Positions 36,574 to 44,832 of a DNA stretch of 64,000 nt are shown here, one piece after another (position 1 is the stretch's first letter; each line of letters starts with the position of its first letter). The notes under the pieces are model-generated. The model was given only the letters and a program-made list of their open reading frames with translations. It did not search any database and was not told the DNA's origin. The stretch comes from Bradyrhizobium sp. AZCC 1610 (GTDB lineage Bacteria; Pseudomonadota; Alphaproteobacteria; Rhizobiales; Xanthobacteraceae). The translations under genes were made by a program, and so were the position numbers. The stretch spans positions 1-64,000 of the forward strand of contig NZ_JAZHRR010000001.1 of NCBI RefSeq assembly GCF_036924515.1, in the 5' to 3' direction.

Positions 36574-37352
36574 GCGAAACGGCGCTTCTGATCGCAAAGG
36601 GACTCGGCGTGCGGCTCGCCGGCCGCGTCGTGCTGAAAGACGTCTCGCTGGCGCTGGAAGCTGGACATCTGGTGGCGCTGGTCGGGCCGAACGGCGCCGG
36701 CAAGACCACGCTGTTACGGGCACTGGCGGGATTGATCCCGTCCGAGGGCGAGATCGAGATCGGCGGCCAAACCTTGTCGTCGCTGCCACTGCGCGAAAGG
36801 GCAAAACGCTTCGGCTATTTGCCCCAGGGGCATGTCGTGCACTGGCCGCTGCCGGCGCGCGATATCGTGGCGCTCGGCCGCTATCCGCATGGCGCGACCG
36901 ATCCGGCGCGCCTGTCGCCGAAAGATGCCGATGCGGTGCTGCGGGCGATGCAGGCGGTCGACGTGATGGCGTTCAGCGATCGCCGCGTCACCGAATTGTC
37001 CGGCGGCGAACGCAGCCGCGTCGCGCTGGCCCGTGCGTTGGCGGTGGAGGCGCCGGTTATTCTGGCGGACGAGCCGACCGCCTCGCTCGACCCGCGGCAC
37101 CAGATCGACGTTATGAAGAATTTGCGCGCGACCGCCGACAACGGCGTGCTCGTCATCGTGGTGACGCATGACCTCGGCCTCGCGGCGCGGTTTGCCGACC
37201 ATGTGCTGGTGCTGCGTGAAGGCCGCCTGGTGTCGCAGGGTGCGCTGGCAGAGGCGCTGTCCGAGCAGGTGATGGCGGATGTGTTCCGGATCTCGGCCTA
37301 TCGCGCGGAGTACCAGCGCGAAGCGGTGATCGTGCCGTGGGCGGATATCTGA
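36570..37352 (+). CDS. btuD: Cobalamin-type ABC transporter ATP-binding protein
   Basis: 260 residues. Walker A is GPNGAGKTTLLRALAGL, the signature LSGGERSRVALARAL, Walker B VILADEPTASLD and the H-loop VVTHDLG. The region YLPQGHVVHWPLPARDIVALGRYPH is typical of iron/B12-type ATPases. ATGA overlap with btuC and TGATG overlap with the binding-protein gene show one translation unit. It energises inner-membrane uptake. Confidence 0.9.
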   Translation: MSETALLIAKGLGVRLAGRVVLKDVSLALEAGHLVALVGPNGAGKTTLLRALAGLIPSEGEIEIGGQTLSSLPLRERAKRFGYLPQGHVVHWPLPARDIVALGRYPHGATDPARLSPKDADAVLRAMQAVDVMAFSDRRVTELSGGERSRVALARALAVEAPVILADEPTASLDPRHQIDVMKNLRATADNGVLVIVVTHDLGLAARFADHVLVLREGRLVSQGALAEALSEQVMADVFRISAYRAEYQREAVIVPWADI

Positions 37353-38188
37353 TGCGACGGCGGCGGGCACTTCTGGTCGCGATAATGGCGCTCGCGTTGC
37401 CGGGTAGCGCCGCGTCGGCCGCCAATCTGCCGCGCCTGGTGTCGATGAATGTCTGCACCGATCAATTGCTGCTGACGCTTGCCGACCCCGAGCAGATTCT
37501 GGGATTGAGCCGGTTTTCGCGGGACGGCTGGCAATCGCAGGCGGGCGACATCAGCCGCTATCCGGTGTTATCAGGAGGAGCCGAGGACGTTCTGCTCATC
37601 AGGCCCGACATCGTCGTCACCAGCGCGTTCGACAAGCGTTCGACGCGGGAGCTGTTGAAGGCCAAGGGGCTTCGTCTCGCCGAACTCGCGGTGCCACGGA
37701 CCCTCGACGAAGCGCGGCAGCAGATCCGCGAGGCCGGCGATATCACCGGGCACCCGGATCGCGCGGCTGTGGCAATCGCGCGGCTCGATGCGGCGCTGGC
37801 GCGCGCTCGCCGGGCGGTCTCAGAACGGCATTATCGCGTGCTGCCGTTGTCGCGGCGCGGCTGGGTGGCGGGCAGCGACAGCTTTGTCGGTTCGCTGCTT
37901 AGTGAAATTGGCTTGCGCAGCGCGGCCGGCGATCTTGGCTTCGCCTTCGGTGGATTTGCCTCGCTGGAGGCGATCGTGAACTTGAGACCCGATTTCATCG
38001 TGGTTTCGCAGGCCGGCGACACTGCACGGGACGACGGCCAGGCATTTCTTCTGCATCCGGCGCTGGGGCGCTTCTATCCGCCGGAAAAGCGCATCGTGAT
38101 TCCGGAACGCATGACCGAGTGCGGCGGCGTGTTGCTGGCGGATGCGCTCGATGCGCTGACGGCGGAGGTGCAGCGGGTGGGAAAATGA
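37352..38188 (+). CDS. btuF: Cobalamin-type periplasmic binding protein
   Basis: 278 residues. The signal peptide is MRRRRALLVAIMALALPGSAASA. The mature start NLPRLVSMNVCTDQLLLTLADPEQILGLS is the BtuF/FhuD-like type III binding fold, with two lobes joined by a long helix (about residues 130-155). The motif RPDIVVTSAFDKR is the usual cleft strand. It would hand ligand to BtuCD. The ATG overlaps the btuD stop; a GTG 15 bases earlier is an alternative start. Confidence 0.88.
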   Translation: MRRRRALLVAIMALALPGSAASAANLPRLVSMNVCTDQLLLTLADPEQILGLSRFSRDGWQSQAGDISRYPVLSGGAEDVLLIRPDIVVTSAFDKRSTRELLKAKGLRLAELAVPRTLDEARQQIREAGDITGHPDRAAVAIARLDAALARARRAVSERHYRVLPLSRRGWVAGSDSFVGSLLSEIGLRSAAGDLGFAFGGFASLEAIVNLRPDFIVVSQAGDTARDDGQAFLLHPALGRFYPPEKRIVIPERMTECGGVLLADALDALTAEVQRVGK

Positions 38189-38191
38189 ATT

Positions 38192-38271
38192 CGTAGCCCG
38201 GATGGAGCGAAGCGCAATCCGGGAATCTTTTTACGTCGCCCCGGATTTCGCTGCGCTCCATCCGGGCTACG
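38192..38271. repeat. Palindromic CGTAGCCCGGATGGAGCGAAG repeat between convergent genes
   Basis: Two inverted units, GTAGCCCGGATGGAGCGAAG and CTGCGCTCCATCCGGGCTAC, fill the gap between the btuF stop and the sulfur dioxygenase stop. A copy of the 25721-25808 element; probably acts as a two-way terminator. Confidence 0.75.
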
Positions 38272-38275
38272 ATCT

Positions 38276-39316
38276 TCAACCCGTCACCACCGGGCCGCCG
38301 ATCTTCTTCCACGCGTCAATACCGCCTTCGATATGCGCGGTGTTGGCCAGCCCTGCGTTCTTGGCGGCGGCTACCGCCATCGCGGAACGTTCGCCGAAGG
38401 CGCAGAAGAACACCACGCGGCGGCCGGTGGCGGCGGCGACTTCGCGCAGCATGCCGCCGGGCTTGAGGCTCTCGGCGATGCCGGGGTAGGGCGCATGCAG
38501 CGCGCCTGAGATCGTGCCGTGCTTGGCGCGTTCGCTGGTTTCGCGCAAATCGACCAGCAGGATGTCGGGCCGGCCGAGATTGTTGATCGCGTCGCGGGCG
38601 GACAGCGCGAGCCCCTGCCTGGCAAGCTCCTCCTGGTGCAGGCCGACATGCATATTGGCGGGCACCGCGACGTCCATCATCTTGGGGTTCGGCAGCTTCA
38701 GGTTGGCCATCAGCTCGATATATTCGTCGACCGAGCGCACCTGCAGCCGCGGATTGTAACGCCGCTCCTCGCCGATGGTGGAAACCGTGTCGCCCTTGTA
38801 GTCGTGGGCGGGAAACACCATGGTTTCGTCAGGCAGTTTCAGCAGCCGGTTGAAAATCGATTCATATTGTGCGCGCGAAGAGCCGTTCTGGAAATCGGTG
38901 CGGCCGGTGCCGCGGATCAGCAGCGTATCGCCGGTGAAGACGCGATCGCCCATCAGGTAGCTGTAAGAGTCGTCGGTGTGGCCGGGCGTGTACATGACGT
39001 CGAGGCTCAGACCTTCGATCATCACCTTGTCGCCGTCGGAGACCCGCATCGACACCACGTCGGCTTTGCTCTGCTCGCCCATGATGGTGATGCACTGGGT
39101 GCGGTCGCGTAGTTCGCCGAGGCCCGTGACGTGGTCGGCGTGCAGATGGGTGTCGACTGCTTTCACCAGCCGCAGATCGAGCTCGCGCAGGAGTTGGCAG
39201 TAGCGGTCTGCCTTTTCCAGCACGGGATCGAGGATCAAAGCCTCGCCGCCGGCACGGCTCGCCAGCAGGTAGCTGTAAGTGCCCGAAACGCTATCGAAGA
39301 GCTGACGAAAGATCAT
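38276..39316 (-). CDS. Sulfur (persulfide) dioxygenase-rhodanese fusion
   Basis: 346 residues. The N-terminal metallo-beta-lactamase domain is of the ETHE1 type: HLHADH (residues 57-62), PGHTDDS (H113), GDTLLIRGTGRTDFQ (D130) and FPAHDYKG (H171). H57, H113 and D130 correspond to the mononuclear iron ligands. The C-terminal rhodanese domain (about 235-345) has a candidate active cysteine C305 in VFFCAFGERS. Such fusions oxidise glutathione persulfide to sulfite and handle thiosulfate. It is the last gene in the sox direction, 127 bases after the DsrE-like gene, so it probably disposes of persulfide linked to thiosulfate oxidation. Confidence 0.9.
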   Translation of the reverse strand: MIFRQLFDSVSGTYSYLLASRAGGEALILDPVLEKADRYCQLLRELDLRLVKAVDTHLHADHVTGLGELRDRTQCITIMGEQSKADVVSMRVSDGDKVMIEGLSLDVMYTPGHTDDSYSYLMGDRVFTGDTLLIRGTGRTDFQNGSSRAQYESIFNRLLKLPDETMVFPAHDYKGDTVSTIGEERRYNPRLQVRSVDEYIELMANLKLPNPKMMDVAVPANMHVGLHQEELARQGLALSARDAINNLGRPDILLVDLRETSERAKHGTISGALHAPYPGIAESLKPGGMLREVAAATGRRVVFFCAFGERSAMAVAAAKNAGLANTAHIEGGIDAWKKIGGPVVTG

Positions 39317-39389
39317 GGCCGATACCGCAGCGAGTTGATCTCCGACAATACCACATCAGGGCCAGATGTAGCTCCAGCCCTGCTCTTCA

Positions 39390-39427
39390 CGTCATTGCGA
39401 GGAGCGTTAGCGACGAAGCAATCCATG
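39390..39427. repeat. Half copy of a CGTCATTGCGAG repeat
   Basis: CGTCATTGCGAGGAGCG followed by GCGACGAAGCAATCCAT equals one arm of the palindromic element at 55941-56026. It lies between the DsrE-like gene and the dioxygenase gene. Confidence 0.65.
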
Positions 39428-39443
39428 CTTTGGGTGGCGGCGG

Positions 39444-39905
39444 TCATGGCCGCACCAGCGTATACCCATTCTCCGTCAGAAACAAAATCTGCGCCACGCC
39501 GACCTGCACCGGCGTTGCCGCTGATATGAACTCCGGCCGCTTGCCGTTCTCGCGTTCAAGCGTATCGACGGTGTTGAGGCAGATGTCGAAACGCGCGCCC
39601 TGCGCCACCAGGCTCTCGACCATCTTGCGGTTGGGATTTTCCGGGCGCAGCAGCTCGATGCCGGGCCCGAACGCCACGACCTCGATCGCGACCTTGTCGG
39701 GATCGTAGAATTTCATCAGGTTGCTGGCGACACTGAGTACGAGTCCCTGCTTGCGCGGGTCGTTGTCGGAGAGCTGCAGCACGATCTTGTGCTCCGCAAA
39801 CGGCTTGTCCTGCAACGGTGCCTGCTGGGCGCGGGCATCGGAAGCGGCCGCTGCGATCAATGCCGCTGCGGCCATGGTGCGAATGATGGTCGAAAAACCG
39901 CTCAT
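39444..39905 (-). CDS. Exported DsrE-like protein in the sox cluster
   Basis: 153 residues with a signal peptide ending ASDARAQ. The mature domain, HKIVLQLSDNDPRKQGLVLSVASNLMKFYDPDKVAIEVVAFGPGIELL, is the DsrE/DsrF-like fold seen in sulfur-relay proteins. A cysteine (FDICLNTVDTLE) sits where related proteins carry persulfide. It overlaps the soxB stop by ATGA, so it is co-translated. A periplasmic role in sulfane carriage is inferred from this position. Confidence 0.82.
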   Translation of the reverse strand: MSGFSTIIRTMAAAALIAAAASDARAQQAPLQDKPFAEHKIVLQLSDNDPRKQGLVLSVASNLMKFYDPDKVAIEVVAFGPGIELLRPENPNRKMVESLVAQGARFDICLNTVDTLERENGKRPEFISAATPVQVGVAQILFLTENGYTLVRP

Positions 39906-41650
39906 CCCTTTCCCGCAATGCCCGGATTGTCTTCGACGCCTTTCAGCGTGACGCCCGGCGGCGCCCGATTGGGCGGCTTACCTGAACGGAGATGCCTGGC
40001 GACCACATCCCAGATCGGCGCGCCGGTCTGCTCGTTGACCGAGGCCCAACCCGCCACCTTGTAACGCTTGCCGGCTTCCAGCGCACGGCCGTTGTCGAGC
40101 TTCACATCGGAAATCCGCTTGCCTACGGATTCGGCTGGCGTGCATGCGTAAGCGAGCCCGCCGACGCGGACCATGTCGCCGCCCTGCTGGTAATACGGAT
40201 CGGTGTTGAAGAGATTGTCGCAGATGTCTTCCAGCATGTCCTTGATCTGGCCGCCGGTCATGGTCTGGATGTAGGTCTCGGGATAAGTGACGGCGGTCTG
40301 CGCCAGCACGTCCTCCATCGTCAGCGGCTGGCCTGCCAGCGCGGTGGTGCCCCAGCGAAAACCCGGCGACAGCGCGATCTCGGCGTTCAATTCGCCGAGA
40401 AGCGCGTCGCAGATGAGCTGGTCCATGCTGCCGCTGAAATTGCCGCGGCGATAGAGCAGGCGGTCGGCCACACCGGTCTTCTCGTCGAGGCTGGCCGCAT
40501 GCGGCTCGCGCGTCTTGTCGATCAGCGCCTGCATTGCAGGATCGGGCTTCAGCAGCTCCGAGAACACCGGCAGCAGCCGGTAGCGCACATTGCTGACCTT
40601 GCCCTTGCCGATGTCGAGATCGAGTACCGCCAGAAATTTGCCGTTCGAACCGGCATTGGTGACGAGCGTGACGCCCGCCGGATTGATCACGGGAATCGGC
40701 TGCGGCACGGCGTCGTGGGTGTGGCCGCCGAGGATGACGTCGATGCCGGTGACGCGGCTGGCGAGCTTGAGATCGACATCCATGCCGTTATGCGAGAGCA
40801 GAATGACGGCATCGACCTTGTCGGTGTTGCGATGGGTATCGACGAGCTTTTGCAGTTCCTCGTCGCGGATGCCGAATTTCCAGTCCGGCGTAAAACGCTT
40901 CGGGTGCGCGATCGGCACATAGGGGAACGCCTGACCGATCACGGCGACACGACGCCCGCCGATCTCCTTGATGACGGACGGCTTGAAGACGCGCCCCGAG
41001 GCCGGATCGAACGCCTTGGCGTCGTTGAAGGCGGCTTCCTCGGTGAGAAAGACGTTCTGCGCGAGGAATTCGCCCTTGAAGCGTTCGAGGTTGGCGCGCA
41101 GCGCCTTCTCGCCATAGGTGAATTCCCAATGACCGGTCATCGCCTCGATGCCGAGCAGGTTGGCCGCATCCACCATGTCGGCGCCCTGCAGCGTGTTGGA
41201 AAGGCCGCTGCCCTGCCAGAGATCGCCGCCGTCGAGCAACAACGCGCGCCCTGCGCCGGCCTCGCTGCGCATCCGGTCGACCAATGTCTTCAAATGCGCA
41301 AAACCGCCGAGCTTGCCGAATCTTCCGGCGGCTTTCTCGAACTCGATGCAGGTGAAAGCATAGGCGTCGGCACTGTCGGGCCGGATGCCGAAGCGATCGA
41401 GAAACGCCCGCCCGACCAGATGCGGCGGGTTGCCGCGCATCGGTCCGACGCCGAGGTTGACGCTCGGCTCACGGAAGAACACCGGCCTGAGCTGCGCATG
41501 GGTATCGGTGGTGTGCAGGATGCGGGCATTGCCGAAGCGCTCGAGATCGTAAACGCCCGCATTCTCGGCGCCGCGCGCCAGCCGTGGCAGGCTGCCGGAC
41601 AGGGTGGCTGCGCCCGCTAGCGTCAGGAAATCGCGGCGGCGGATGGTCAT
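39902..41650 (-). CDS. soxB: Thiosulfohydrolase SoxB
   Basis: 582 residues with a Tat leader (TIRRRDFLTLAGAA). The dimanganese 5'-nucleotidase-like fold is shown by ILHTTDTHAQLRP (D49, H51), LLLDGGDLWQGSGLSNTLQGADM, the SoxB-specific GHWEFTYG, VILLSHNGMDVDL and GGHTHDAV. It hydrolyses the sulfonate from the SoxY-bound thiosulfate adduct as sulfate in the periplasm. It lies 26 bases after the SoxK-like gene and overlaps the DsrE-like gene. Confidence 0.96.
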   Translation of the reverse strand: MTIRRRDFLTLAGAATLSGSLPRLARGAENAGVYDLERFGNARILHTTDTHAQLRPVFFREPSVNLGVGPMRGNPPHLVGRAFLDRFGIRPDSADAYAFTCIEFEKAAGRFGKLGGFAHLKTLVDRMRSEAGAGRALLLDGGDLWQGSGLSNTLQGADMVDAANLLGIEAMTGHWEFTYGEKALRANLERFKGEFLAQNVFLTEEAAFNDAKAFDPASGRVFKPSVIKEIGGRRVAVIGQAFPYVPIAHPKRFTPDWKFGIRDEELQKLVDTHRNTDKVDAVILLSHNGMDVDLKLASRVTGIDVILGGHTHDAVPQPIPVINPAGVTLVTNAGSNGKFLAVLDLDIGKGKVSNVRYRLLPVFSELLKPDPAMQALIDKTREPHAASLDEKTGVADRLLYRRGNFSGSMDQLICDALLGELNAEIALSPGFRWGTTALAGQPLTMEDVLAQTAVTYPETYIQTMTGGQIKDMLEDICDNLFNTDPYYQQGGDMVRVGGLAYACTPAESVGKRISDVKLDNGRALEAGKRYKVAGWASVNEQTGAPIWDVVARHLRSGKPPNRAPPGVTLKGVEDNPGIAGKG

Positions 41651-41676
41651 GCGGGTCTCAGCGCGTCGTAACAGTT

Positions 41677-41994
41677 TCAGCGAATTTCCATATCCCTCCA
41701 GCGGGTCTTCTCGCTGGTGGCCTGGAAGATCGAAGCCTTGGCCAGGGCCTCGGCTTCCTTGGCCGACGCGGTGGCCTTGTCGAAATCGCCGGCATCAGCC
41801 GCCTTCTTCGCCGCCGCCAGCGTCGACGCCGTGGTAGTCCATTGGTTGCGCAGCTTGCCGGCCTCCTTGTTGGCGGCTTCAGCCGCGGCGTACGCCGCCT
41901 TGAAGTCGTCCTCGGAGCCTGCGGCAAGCGCGGATGTCCCGCCCGCGGCAAGCAGCGCCAGAACCAATGCGGATTTGAGCGTCCTGTTCCTCAT
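41677..41994 (-). CDS. soxK: SoxXA-binding protein (SoxK-like)
   Basis: 105 residues with a signal peptide ending SALAAG. The mature part is almost wholly helical and alanine/lysine-rich (FKAAYAAAEAANKEAGKLRNQW...), as in the small SoxK proteins that bind and activate SoxXA. The gene lies between soxA and soxB, the expected place, and its start overlaps the soxA stop by ATGA. The call depends strongly on context because composition bias limits sequence recognition. Confidence 0.78.
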   Translation of the reverse strand: MRNRTLKSALVLALLAAGGTSALAAGSEDDFKAAYAAAEAANKEAGKLRNQWTTTASTLAAAKKAADAGDFDKATASAKEAEALAKASIFQATSEKTRWRDMEIR

Positions 41995-42857
41995 GGCCGC
42001 GCTCCCGGACCCGATATCGGTAGTCCGTTGCTGACATAGGACAAATAGTATTCGACGTTGCGATATTCATCGTCCTGCGGGCTGAGCGGTACGCCGCGGA
42101 TCTGGCTGTTGCAGGTGGTGAAGCGCCGGCTGGTGGTCCCCATGCCGCTCCACTCCGAGCGGTAGATCGGCATCGCGTTGACGATGCCGAGCGCGGGCGC
42201 CAGGATTTCGGCGCGGATTCGCTCGCCCGGGCTCTGCACATGGCAGGTGGCGCAGGAGAAGTTAAGCTGGCCGCGCCGCGTGTAGAAATATTCCTTGCCG
42301 TTCTCATAGGCTTCGAGCGCGCGCGGATCGTTCGGGATCTTGATGTCCATCGGCTTGCCGCGCGAGGTGAAGGCCATATAGGCGGTCAGCGCAGCCATTT
42401 CGTCCTTCACATAGGAGAACGGCGGTTCACCATTGGCCTCGCGGCAGCGGTTCAGAGCCAGTTCGAGCGTGATGACCTTGCCTTCCTTCTCGTCGAAGTA
42501 AGGGTAGTTCTGGCGAACGCCGATGCCCTTATTGGGGAAGCAATCCTCATAGCTCTTGCCGTTCTTGAACGGCTTGGAAAACATCTCCTTGCCCATTTCG
42601 AGCGCGAACTCGTAGGGCGGGAATTGCTCCTTGTCCTGCCACTGCCGGTACAGGTCCTCGTTCATCGAATAGGGGCCGTTGACGAAATCCTCGAGTTTGA
42701 CCTTCGGGAATTTGTCGGTGAAAAATTTCCTGAACGCCTTGGCGTCGGCGACCGGATCGACCGTGTCGGCCGCGCCCGAGGGTAGCGCGCCCGCCAACGT
42801 CAGAGCCGCGAGCGCAAGCGCGGCGGAAGCCAGATAGATCGCGGATCGCAGCTTCAT
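41991..42857 (-). CDS. soxA: L-cysteine S-thiosulfotransferase, c-type cytochrome subunit SoxA
   Basis: 288 residues with signal peptide MKLRSAIYLASAALALAALTLAGALPSGAA. One haem site is present, CATCH at 202-206. C249 in RRFTTCNSQIR is the expected active-site cysteine and haem ligand. In place of the first haem of dihaem SoxA proteins there are single cysteines C106 and C138, which may form a disulfide, so this is the monohaem type. With SoxX it joins thiosulfate oxidatively to SoxY. It overlaps soxZ and the SoxK-like gene. Confidence 0.95.
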   Translation of the reverse strand: MKLRSAIYLASAALALAALTLAGALPSGAADTVDPVADAKAFRKFFTDKFPKVKLEDFVNGPYSMNEDLYRQWQDKEQFPPYEFALEMGKEMFSKPFKNGKSYEDCFPNKGIGVRQNYPYFDEKEGKVITLELALNRCREANGEPPFSYVKDEMAALTAYMAFTSRGKPMDIKIPNDPRALEAYENGKEYFYTRRGQLNFSCATCHVQSPGERIRAEILAPALGIVNAMPIYRSEWSGMGTTSRRFTTCNSQIRGVPLSPQDDEYRNVEYYLSYVSNGLPISGPGARP

Positions 42858-43165
42858 TGGATCTTCGCCGTGGTGGTATCGGTCGCGCCCTTGCTGTCGA
42901 CCCAGCTAATCTTTAACTCGTCGCCCTTCTTGGCGCCCTTGAAGGCGAATTTGACATAGGGATCCTTGGAGATGCCACCGCCCCAGTCGGCGGCGAACAC
43001 GTTCTTGCCGTCATGCTCGAAGGTGAGCTGCTGGATGAAGTGCGGCGGAATGGTCTCGCCCTTGGTGTTCTTGACGAAGCCGGAATCCATCGGATGCTGG
43101 ATCAGTACCTGTACTTCGGTCGTCTCGCCGCTCGAAGTTGCGCGCACGCGAATAGTGGATGCCAT
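42854..43165 (-). CDS. soxZ: Thiosulfate oxidation carrier SoxZ
   Basis: 103 residues without a signal peptide, as is normal because SoxZ is exported bound to SoxY. It reads IRVRATSSGETTEVQVLIQHPMDSGF, then PPHFIQQLTFEHDGKNVFAADWGGGISKDPYVKFAFKGAKKGD, standard for SoxZ. Its ATG has AGGAGA. It partners SoxY as the central carrier. The 84 bases between soxY and soxZ hold a dispersed repeat. Confidence 0.95.
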   Translation of the reverse strand: MASTIRVRATSSGETTEVQVLIQHPMDSGFVKNTKGETIPPHFIQQLTFEHDGKNVFAADWGGGISKDPYVKFAFKGAKKGDELKISWVDSKGATDTTTAKIQ

Positions 43166-43195
43166 CTGAGTTTTCTCCTAGCCCATTATTTGGCC

Positions 43196-43238
43196 CATGA
43201 TCTTGTCGGAAAACCGGTGCCCACCTTTCCGGATCATG
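43196..43238. repeat. Dispersed repeat between soxY and soxZ
   Basis: CATGATC at the start and GGATCATG at the end bracket GGAAAACCGGTGCCC and ACCTTTCC. It resembles a short hairpin repeat frequent in Bradyrhizobium genomes and could set different mRNA levels for soxY and soxZ. Confidence 0.6.
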
Positions 43239-43249
43239 CGCGCTACCCG

Positions 43250-43744
43250 TTAGCCGCCGCAGCCGCCGACGGTGACCTTCACTTCCTTGCTGGCGCTATA
43301 GAGTTTGCCGCCGGCTTCCACCAGCACCGTCACATTGCTGGTCTTCGCCATCTTGATACGGTTGGCCACGCTCGGGATCGTACCGGCGGGAATGCTGTAC
43401 TTCGCGATCAGGACGTTTGGATTTTCGCTGACCAGGAACGCGATCGAAGTCACATCGGCAAGCGTCGTAGAGACCGAGATCGGCACCACGGCGCCGTTCT
43501 CGGCGATTTCAGGCGCGTCCATCTTCACCTTGTCCGAAGGCTCGGCAGTCTTGCCGTAGAGCAGCTTGATAGCGTCGGCGTCGCTCTTCTGCTTGAAGGC
43601 TTCTTCCGGATATTTGTCGTTGGCCGCCGCGAACGCCCTCGAGAGGTCGAGAGGGACAACGCCAAGGCCGATCAGCGTCACCACGCCGGCGCCTTTCAGA
43701 ATCAGCCGCCGCGTCCCCGAAAATTCATTCTCGATAGTACTCAT
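43250..43744 (-). CDS. soxY: Thiosulfate oxidation carrier SoxY
   Basis: 164 residues with a Tat leader (GTRRLILKGAGVVTLIGLG). The C-terminus VKVTVGGCGG is the SoxY swinging arm; C162 carries the sulfur intermediates through all Sox steps. AFKQKSDADAIKLLYG and DAPEIAENGAVVPISV are typical of the fold. Its ATG follows AGGAGA. It is exported folded together with SoxZ. Confidence 0.96.
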   Translation of the reverse strand: MSTIENEFSGTRRLILKGAGVVTLIGLGVVPLDLSRAFAAANDKYPEEAFKQKSDADAIKLLYGKTAEPSDKVKMDAPEIAENGAVVPISVSTTLADVTSIAFLVSENPNVLIAKYSIPAGTIPSVANRIKMAKTSNVTVLVEAGGKLYSASKEVKVTVGGCGG

Positions 43745-43771
43745 CCAAAAATCTCCTGAAGCGCGCAGCGT

Positions 43772-44143
43772 TCAAAGTGTTTGCAGGAAATCCACCACCG
43801 CGTTGATCTCCTTTTCGGTCAGGATCCGGTTGCGTCCGAACGGAGGCATCACAGTCAGCGGATTGCGCAGGGTCTCGTCGTTGAGAATGGCGACGAGATC
43901 CTCGCGCTTGGGATATTTGCTCTTGATGTCGACCAACTCGGGCCCGATCGTGCCGGGCAGGTTGCCGCCCTTGATGGCGTGACAGGTCAGGCAATTGCCC
44001 TTGCTGCGGTCGAAGGCGAGCTTGCGGCCTTCGTCCACCGCGGACTGCGCCTGCGCGGTGCCACTGGAAGCGAAAGCGCCGATCACCAGCGCCAGCATGA
44101 ACGCCGGGAGCTTTGCGGATTTCGTCGGAGAATGATCGGTCAC
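43772..44143 (-). CDS. soxX: SoxX monohaem cytochrome c
   Basis: 123 residues from a GTG at 44143, chosen because it follows soxD by 17 bases and gives a proper signal peptide (LPAFMLALVIGAFASSGTAQAQ); earlier in-frame codons lie inside soxD. The haem site is CLTCH (51-55), preceded by FDRSKGN and followed by KGGNLPGTIGPEL, and the distal ligand is probably the Met in TVMPPFG. These are SoxX signatures. It forms SoxXA with SoxA. Confidence 0.93.
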   Translation of the reverse strand: MTDHSPTKSAKLPAFMLALVIGAFASSGTAQAQSAVDEGRKLAFDRSKGNCLTCHAIKGGNLPGTIGPELVDIKSKYPKREDLVAILNDETLRNPLTVMPPFGRNRILTEKEINAVVDFLQTL

Positions 44144-44160
44144 AGGCGTTTCCGTAATTT

Positions 44161-44832
44161 CTATTTCGGTTGCATCGTGTCGAGCGGTCCGGTCGTGCGC
44201 GGCGTCAGGCTCCTGCCCTCGGCCGTCGACGATATCCTGACACCGGCGGCACCGAGGCATGCGTTCATGCACGGTTTGGCCATCGTATCAGGTCGCGGGT
44301 CGGTCCATGTGAAATTGTCGCGATTGCGCATTTTGACTTTCGGCAAACTGTTGCGATCGGCAACGAATTCATTGGGGACGAGATTGTTCAGGCTCAGAAT
44401 ATAGGCGGTCAAAGCATAAACGTCGTCCGCTGACAATGTGTGCGGCGCGGCCATCGGCATGGCGCGGTTAATATAGTCCCATAGGGTCGGGGCAAACGGC
44501 CAGTAGCTGCCGACCGTCGGCTCCGGGCGCTCGTCCCGGAGCGATCCCACGCCGCCCACCAGCTTGGGAAAGCGGCCTTCGCCTTCACCGAAGGTTCCAT
44601 GACAGGCGGCGCATTGCTCGGCATAGACGTCGGCGCCCCGGTCAACCGTGCCCTTGCCGGGCGGCAGGCCTGCTCCGTCTTCGCCGCGCACGTCGATATC
44701 CCATCCGGCGATCTGTGCCGGCGTCGCCACGCTGCCGTAACCGAAATAGCCGGGCTCGGCCGCGCCTGCGAGGCCTCCGGCCGCAAGCAGGATGGCCACG
44801 ATCGGCAGGCAAATCTTACGCGAGCTGTACAT
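44161..44832 (-). CDS. soxD: SoxD-like cytochrome c, short form
   Basis: 223 residues from the ATG at 44832, which has ACGGAAG and overlaps the soxC 3' end by 17 bases. The signal peptide ends near GGLAGA. One haem site CAACH (74-78) is followed by RFPKLVGGVGSLRDERPEPTVGSYWPFAPTLWDYINRAMP, characteristic of SoxD. A second haem domain found in longer SoxD proteins is missing; instead a C-terminal KPCMNACLG has two cysteines. It takes electrons from the SoxC sulfane dehydrogenase. Confidence 0.9.
   Translation of the reverse strand: MYSSRKICLPIVAILLAAGGLAGAAEPGYFGYGSVATPAQIAGWDIDVRGEDGAGLPPGKGTVDRGADVYAEQCAACHGTFGEGEGRFPKLVGGVGSLRDERPEPTVGSYWPFAPTLWDYINRAMPMAAPHTLSADDVYALTAYILSLNNLVPNEFVADRNSLPKVKMRNRDNFTWTDPRPDTMAKPCMNACLGAAGVRISSTAEGRSLTPRTTGPLDTMQPK

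Noticed and set aside
39992..41620. A 542-codon plus-strand frame
   Set aside because: Antisense shadow of soxB.
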